NCBI GenBank assembly: GCA_011033025.1
Contig: WFMF01000175.1
Coordinates: 124,001 to 188,000 of the forward strand
Source: Beroe forskalii
Lineage: Eukaryota > Ctenophora > Nuda > Beroida > Beroidae
Reading direction: 5' to 3'
DNA: 64,000 nucleotides
Shown: positions 58,736-64,000 of the stretch, piece after piece
How positions within the stretch are numbered: the first letter of the stretch is position 1
Layout: the number at the start of each line of letters is the position of its first letter
Translations under genes and position numbers: made by a program
Notes under the pieces: model-generated
The model's database searches: none
What the model was told of the DNA's origin: nothing
What the model saw: only the letters and a program-made list of their open reading frames with translations

Positions 58736-61025
58736 CGCGCGGAAATCTGCGTTTTTACAAAATAACTTGGAAATATTTTATCAATTATCTTTTCAAAATC
58801 ATGAAATAAGAAAGAGAATTTGTTGCATTCAAGAGTGATGACTAGAAAATGTTATCTATGCTATGGTCCAAAAATGACGAAGACCAACGAAAATGGTTCA
58901 AAAATGACAAAAAGTCGATTTTGGACATGTTCCCGCCATTGAAACTTTCTGAAATTTTCCTGGGATGTTCATTTTATCATTATCTTTCAGAAACCATAAA
59001 GAAAATTGGGGGTCTATGTGCTCATTTTCGAGATATAAGGTCAAACGCAAGGAAATGCCGACGAAAATGGTTCAAAAATGACAAAAAGTCGATTTTAGAC
59101 ATGTTCCCACCATTGAAATTTTCTGAAATTTTTCAGGGATGTTCATTTTATCATTATCTTTTTAAAAACCATAAAGAAAATTGGGGGCCTATGTGCTCAT
59201 TTTCGAGATATAAGGTCAAACGCAAGGAAATATCGACGAAAATGGTTCAAAAATGACAAAAAGTCGATTTTGAACATGTTCCCATCATTGAATTTTTCTG
59301 AAATTTTGCAGGGATGTTCATTTATCATTATCCTTCAGAAACCATAAAGAAAATTGGGGGTCTATGTGCTCATTTTTGAGATATAAGGTCAAACGCAAGG
59401 AAATATCGACGAAAATGGTTCAAAAATGACAAAAAGTCGATTTTGGACATGTTCCCACAATTGAAATTTTCTGAAATTTTGCAGGGATGTTCATTTTATC
59501 ATTATCTTTCAGAAATCATAAGAAAATTGGGGGTCTATGTGCTTATTTTCGAGATATAAGGTCAAACGCAAGAAAATATCGACGAAAATAGTTCAAAAAT
59601 GACAAAAAGTCGATTTTGGACATGTTCCCACCATTGAAATTTTCTGAAATTTTGCAGGGATGTTCATTTTATCATTATCTTTCAGAAACCATAAAGAAAA
59701 TTGGGGGTCTATGTGCTCATTTTCGAGATATAAGGTCAAACGCAAGGAAATATCGACGAAAATGGTTCAAAAATGACAACAAGTCGATTTTGGACATGTT
59801 CCAATCATTGACATTTTCTGAAATTTTGCAGGGATGTTCATTTTATCATTATCTTTCAGAAATCAAAGAAAATTGGGGGTCTATGTGCTTATTTTCGAGA
59901 TATAAGGTCAAACGCAAGGAAATATCGACGAAAATAGTTCAAAAATGACAAAAAGTCGATTTTGGACATGTTCCCACCATTGAAATTTTCTGAAATTTTG
60001 CAGGGATGTTCATTTTATCATTATCTTTCAGAAACCATAAAGAAAATTGGGGGTCTATGTGCTCATTTTCGAGATATAAGGTCAAACGCAAGGAAATATC
60101 GACGAAAATGGTTCAAAAAAGACATAAAAGTCGATTTTGGACATGTTCCCACCATTGAAATTATCTGAAATTTTGCAGGGATGTTCATTTTATCATTATC
60201 TTTCAGAAATCATAAAGAAAATTGGGGGCCTATGTGCTCATTTTCGAGATATAAGGTCAAACGCAAGGAAATATCGACGAAAATGGTTCAAAAATGACAA
60301 AAAGTCGATTTTGGACATGTTCCCACCATTGAATTTTTCTGAAATTTTGCAGGGATGTTCATTTTATTATTATCCTTCAGAAACCATAAAGAAAATTGGG
60401 GGTCTATGTGCTCATTTTTGAGATATAAGGCCAAACGCAAGGAAATATCGACGAAAATGGTTCAAAAATGACAAAAAGTCGATTTTGGACATGTTCCCAC
60501 AATTGAAATTTTCTGAAATTTTGCAGGGATGTTCATTTTATCATTATCTTTCAGAAACCATAAAGAAAATTGGGGGTCCATGTGCTCATTTTCAAGATAT
60601 AAGGTCAAACGCAAGGTAATATCGACGAAAATGGTTCAAAAATGACAACAAGTCGATTTTGGACATGTTCCCATCATTGACATTTTCTGAAATTTTGCAG
60701 GGATGTTCATTTTATCATTATCTTTCAGAAATCATAAAGAAAATTGGGGGTCTATGTGCTTATTTTCGAGATATAAGGTCAAAGCAAGGAAATATCGACG
60801 AAAATAGTTCAAAAATGACAAAAAGTCGATTTTGGACATGTTCCCACCATTGAAATTTTCTGAAATTTTGCAGGGATGTTCATTTTATCATTATCTTTCA
60901 GAAACCATAAAGAAAATGGGGGGTCTATGTGCTCATTTTTGAGATATAAGGTCAAACGCAAGGAAATATCGACGAAAATGGTTCAAAAATGACAAAAAGT
61001 CGATTTTGGAAATGTTCCCACACAG
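58735..61025 (+). repeat. third satellite block, diverged 174-bp subfamily
   Basis: Begins with the same GCGGAAATCTGCGTTTTTAC left end directly against the right end of element 2. It continues as about 12 units of a distinct variant (GATTTTGGACATGTTCCCAC and CATTGAAATTTTCTGAAATT) in plus orientation only. Cut off near 61025 by a C-rich element. Confidence 0.85.
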
Positions 61026-61037
61026 TGCATTCTCATT

Positions 61038-61835
61038 CTGATATGCATAGCTTCATCCTGGGTCCAATCCCCCCCCCCCTGAATTTTTCATCTCCCCCCT
61101 TGCCAAAACCTCCCCCCTGAATTTTCAAAATCCTCAATCCCCCCCCCCCTTTTGGGCACCCGACCCCTGAATTTCAAAAATTCGACCAACCCCCCCCCCA
61201 AATTTTTCTAAGATATGTCCGTTGAATTTTTTACAAAAGAGTCAACTGAAACTAGAAACTTAATGACAAGATGAAAGTATGTAAACTATAAAATGTGGCT
61301 GACATCGCAGGTCAGAAAAGAAATTTATTCAATTTTGAGTTTCAACATATGATATTTCTAATGGTAATGAAATGGTAATGAAGTTCAATTTTGATGTCAA
61401 TTAATCCTTGAATATATAAAGCTATAAATTGACGCTTGTAATGGAACCAGGGCATGAAACCAAGCCTCAGGGATATTGTCAACACAATATAAAAACATAG
61501 AAACACATTTGTTAAGTTGATATCACTTGAAAAAGGCAGGGAATTGAAGTATGGTAGTGATTCTGCAGACCTACAAAAAAGAGTGCGGGGTCTGGGGGCG
61601 CAGCCCCAAAAGCCGAGGGTCTGAGAAGAAATATTTCTCACGGATATAGGATTTTCATCTCCAATTTTGAAATTCTTCTGCCAGATCCCAATCCCCCTTA
61701 ATTTTTCTCCCCCTTCTGTCCAAGTCCCCCCAGAATCATTGAAATTAGGGCAACCCCCCACATACCTTATCTGACCCAAAATCTGCATCCCCCCTTGATT
61801 CAGGGGGGGGATGAAGCTATGTGATATGAGGGGGA
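61038..61835. mobile_element. C-rich element with inverted ends
   Basis: The left end (CATAGCTTCATCC ... CCCCCCTGAATTT) and right end (ATTCAGGGGGGG ... GGATGAAGCTATG) are inverted. The inside carries several poly-C/AATTTTT blocks, also partly inverted, and the mini-hairpin GGGGGCGCAGCCCC near 61592. About 800 bp, with no plausible protein. It looks like a non-autonomous DNA element inserted at the edge of the satellite. Confidence 0.6.
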
Positions 61836-61960
61836 ATAAGACGATACAAACACAATGCATTCTGATGAAAAGGGGACTTAGACCATACAAACACAGTGCA
61901 TTCTGATGGGAGGGGGAATCAGGCAATACAAGCAAAGAAGGTTCTTATCTTCTGATGAGA
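61836..61960 (+). repeat. short tandem repeat (about 55 bp)
   Basis: Two to three units with ACAAACACAGTGCATTCTGA. A related ACACAGTGCATTCT lies at 61020 on the other side of the C-rich element. Confidence 0.65.
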
Positions 61961-62389
61961 GGGTGGGCTTGGGAGTCGGGAGAGAGTCTTGTGAAGTGCC
62001 ACCGATTAAGATTTCGAGGGTGAAGGTTCCACATCTGATATATCTTCAGGGAGGGGTGTTGATCGTCTTTTTGAAGATGTGTGGAGTTTAATATGAATGA
62101 ACTAGGTAGGATCAGATGACAGAGTGGACTAGCAACCTGAATTAAGAAATTGTTTTAATGTAAGGAGAGATGGTCACTGCATGATTGCTTATTTGCTTCA
62201 TGATTTAATTAAAGATTATCTTCATGATTCCTATCTAGGTGTGATTCTTCTATCTACATTATACAAAAACAGTACCTTTATTCTGCAAAGTAGCTCCGTG
62301 AAATGAGGGATATAGGTATCGCAGGCCCAGGATCCAGCACACTTTCCACGGATCAAGGGGTCACCGTGGGATAAAGGAGTACATCACAG
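61961..62389. other. non-coding, no gene seen
   Basis: No supported feature. Confidence 0.45.
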
Positions 62390-64000
62390 GACAGATGAGT
62401 GTATCCCAGGATCAAGGTGTCTCTTACAGGATCAAGGAGTCTCTCTCAGGATCAAGGAGTCTTTCTCAGGATCATGGAGACTCTCACAGGATCAGGGAAA
62501 CTCTCCTAGGATCAAGGACACTCTCTCAGGATCAAGGAAACTCTCTCAGGATCAAGGACACTCTCTCAGGATCAAGGAGACTCTCTCAGGATCAGGGAGA
62601 CTCTCTCAGGAGTCAGGATCAAGGAGACTCTCTCAGGATCAAGGAGACTCCAAAGATCATGGAGATTATCTCAGGATCAAGAAGACTCTCTCAGGATCAA
62701 GGAGACTCTCTCAGGATCAAGGAGACTCTCTCAGGAACAAGGAGACTCTCTCAGGAACAAGGAGACTCCAAAGATCATTGAGATTCTCTCAGGAACAAGG
62801 AGACTCTCTCAGGATCAAGGAGACTCCAAAGATCATGGAGACTCTCCAGGATCAAGGAAACTCTCCCAGGATCAGGGAAACTCTCTCAGGAGTCAGGATC
62901 AAGGAGACTCTCTCAGGATCAGGGAGACTCTCTCAGGATCAAGGAGACTCTCTCAGGAACAAGGAGACTCTCCAAAGATCATTGAGACTCTCTCAGGATC
63001 AAGGAGACTCCAAAGATCATGGAGATTATCTCAGGATCAAGAAGACTCTCTCAGGAGTCAGGATCAAGGAGACTCTCTCAGGATCAAGGAGACTCTCTCA
63101 GGAACAAGGAGACTCCAAAGATCATGGAGATTATCTCAGGATCAAAAAGACTCTCTCAGGATCAAGGAGACTCTCCCAGAATCAAGGAGGAATCAAGGAT
63201 CATGGAGATTCTTCCCTCAGGATCAAGAGACCCTCTCAGGATCAAGGAGACTCTCTCAGGATCATGGAGACTCTCCCAGGATCATGGAGACTCTCTCAGG
63301 ATCAAGGAGACTCTCTCAGGATCAAGGAGACTCTCTCAGGATCAAGGAGACTCTCTCAGGATCAAGGAGACTCTCTCAGGATCAAGGAGACTCTCTCAGG
63401 ATCAAGGAGACTCTCTCAGGAACAAGGAGACTCTCCAAAGATCATTGAGATTCTCTCAGGAACAAGGAGACTCTCTCAGGATCAAGGAGACTCTCTCAGA
63501 ATCAAGGAGACTCTCTCAGGATCAAGGAGACTCCAAAGATCATGGAGATTATCTCAGGATCAAGAATACTCTCTCAGGATCAAGGAGACTCTCCCAGAAT
63601 CAAGGAGACTCTTAGGATCCTTGAGTCTTCCCTAGAATCATAGAGACCCTCTCAGGATCCTTGATGCTTCCCTAGGATCATGGACACTCTCCCAGGATCA
63701 TGGAGACTCTCTCAGGATCCTTGAGTCTTCCCTAAGATCATGGAGACTCTCCCAGGATCATGGAGACTCTCCCAGGATCAAGGAGACTCTCTGTGATGAA
63801 GGCATGTAGCCTGGAATCTGGATGACAGTCTGTCCCAAGATAGAAGAGCCTTCACTGCTGGTTCAAGGATTCTTTTCCAGTGTCATCCCAGGACAGATGA
63901 GTGTATCCCAATATCAAGGAGGCTATCCCAGTCCAGGATCAAGGAGACTCTTCTAGGATGAAGAACTCAAAGCCAGGAACAAGGAAACAGTCCTATAGGA
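62390..64000 (+). repeat. 20-bp minisatellite, reaches the window end
   Basis: About 70 units of GACTCTCTCAGGATCAAGGA, interspersed with a GACTCCAAAGATCATGGAGA variant that recurs at irregular intervals, giving some higher-order structure. From about 63605 units carry AGGATCCTTGAGTCTTCCCT instead. Long plus-strand open frames (62395-62781, 62778-63635) are low-complexity repeats of a 20-residue cycle and are not called as genes. Confidence 0.93.

Noticed and set aside
62778-63635. 285-residue open frame (ETLSGSRRLSQDQGDS cycle)
   Set aside because: It is a translation of the 20-bp minisatellite, low in complexity and with overlapping open frames.

Overview
This is nuclear DNA from an animal, most likely an invertebrate. 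It has spliced genes with mostly GT-AG introns, AATAAA polyadenylation signals, a Golgi alpha-mannosidase II, an LDLa-type rhodopsin-like receptor, an SRCR/ephrin-receptor-like cysteine-rich receptor and part of a WEE1-type kinase. SRCR/GCC receptors plus an intronless LDLa-GPCR would suit an early-branching animal such as a sponge, placozoan or cnidarian, but the sequence alone does not settle the species.

Layout. 1-4.6 kb: short foldback repeat, then alpha-mannosidase II on the minus strand. 4.6-12.5 kb: mostly non-coding, with a decayed MULE-type transposase (9.3-9.7 kb, minus) and the last three exons of an unrecognised gene (10.0-11.5 kb, plus). 12.5-14.2 kb: a 19-bp satellite followed by an inverted 21-bp relative. 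16.7-19.9 kb: intronless LDLa-repeat GPCR (plus). 23.3-32.2 kb: nine-exon single-pass receptor (signal peptide, SRCR, Cys-rich ephrin-receptor-like repeats, TM, tyrosine-rich tail), whose first intron carries a 4-kb foldback element. 33.5-36.9 kb: tandem copy of exons 4-9 only, with every splice phase intact and nearly all substitutions synonymous. 37.7-61 kb: two large related foldback elements and a third variant, built from a 174-bp satellite. Between them lie several minisatellites and three exons of a WEE1-like kinase (48.4-49.2 kb, minus). 61-64 kb: a C-rich inverted element and a 20-bp minisatellite running off the window end.

The most unusual features are in the SRCR-type receptor. 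Three exon boundaries in each copy are expanded into tandem arrays whose units contain the splice site itself: a 41-bp donor unit, a 59-bp acceptor unit and a 36-bp in-frame donor unit. The end of the coding sequence is also expanded, as a 31-bp unit containing the stop codon. The duplicated 3' half lacks signal-peptide and SRCR exons but looks strongly constrained, so it may be an alternative 3' module spliced to the same 5' exons.

MAN2A and the GPCR carry isolated single-base frame changes, and the 174-bp satellite varies in homopolymer length. Uncorrected long-read indels explain this at least as well as gene decay. The genes do not form a pathway; the window is a gene-poor, repeat-rich chromosomal region.
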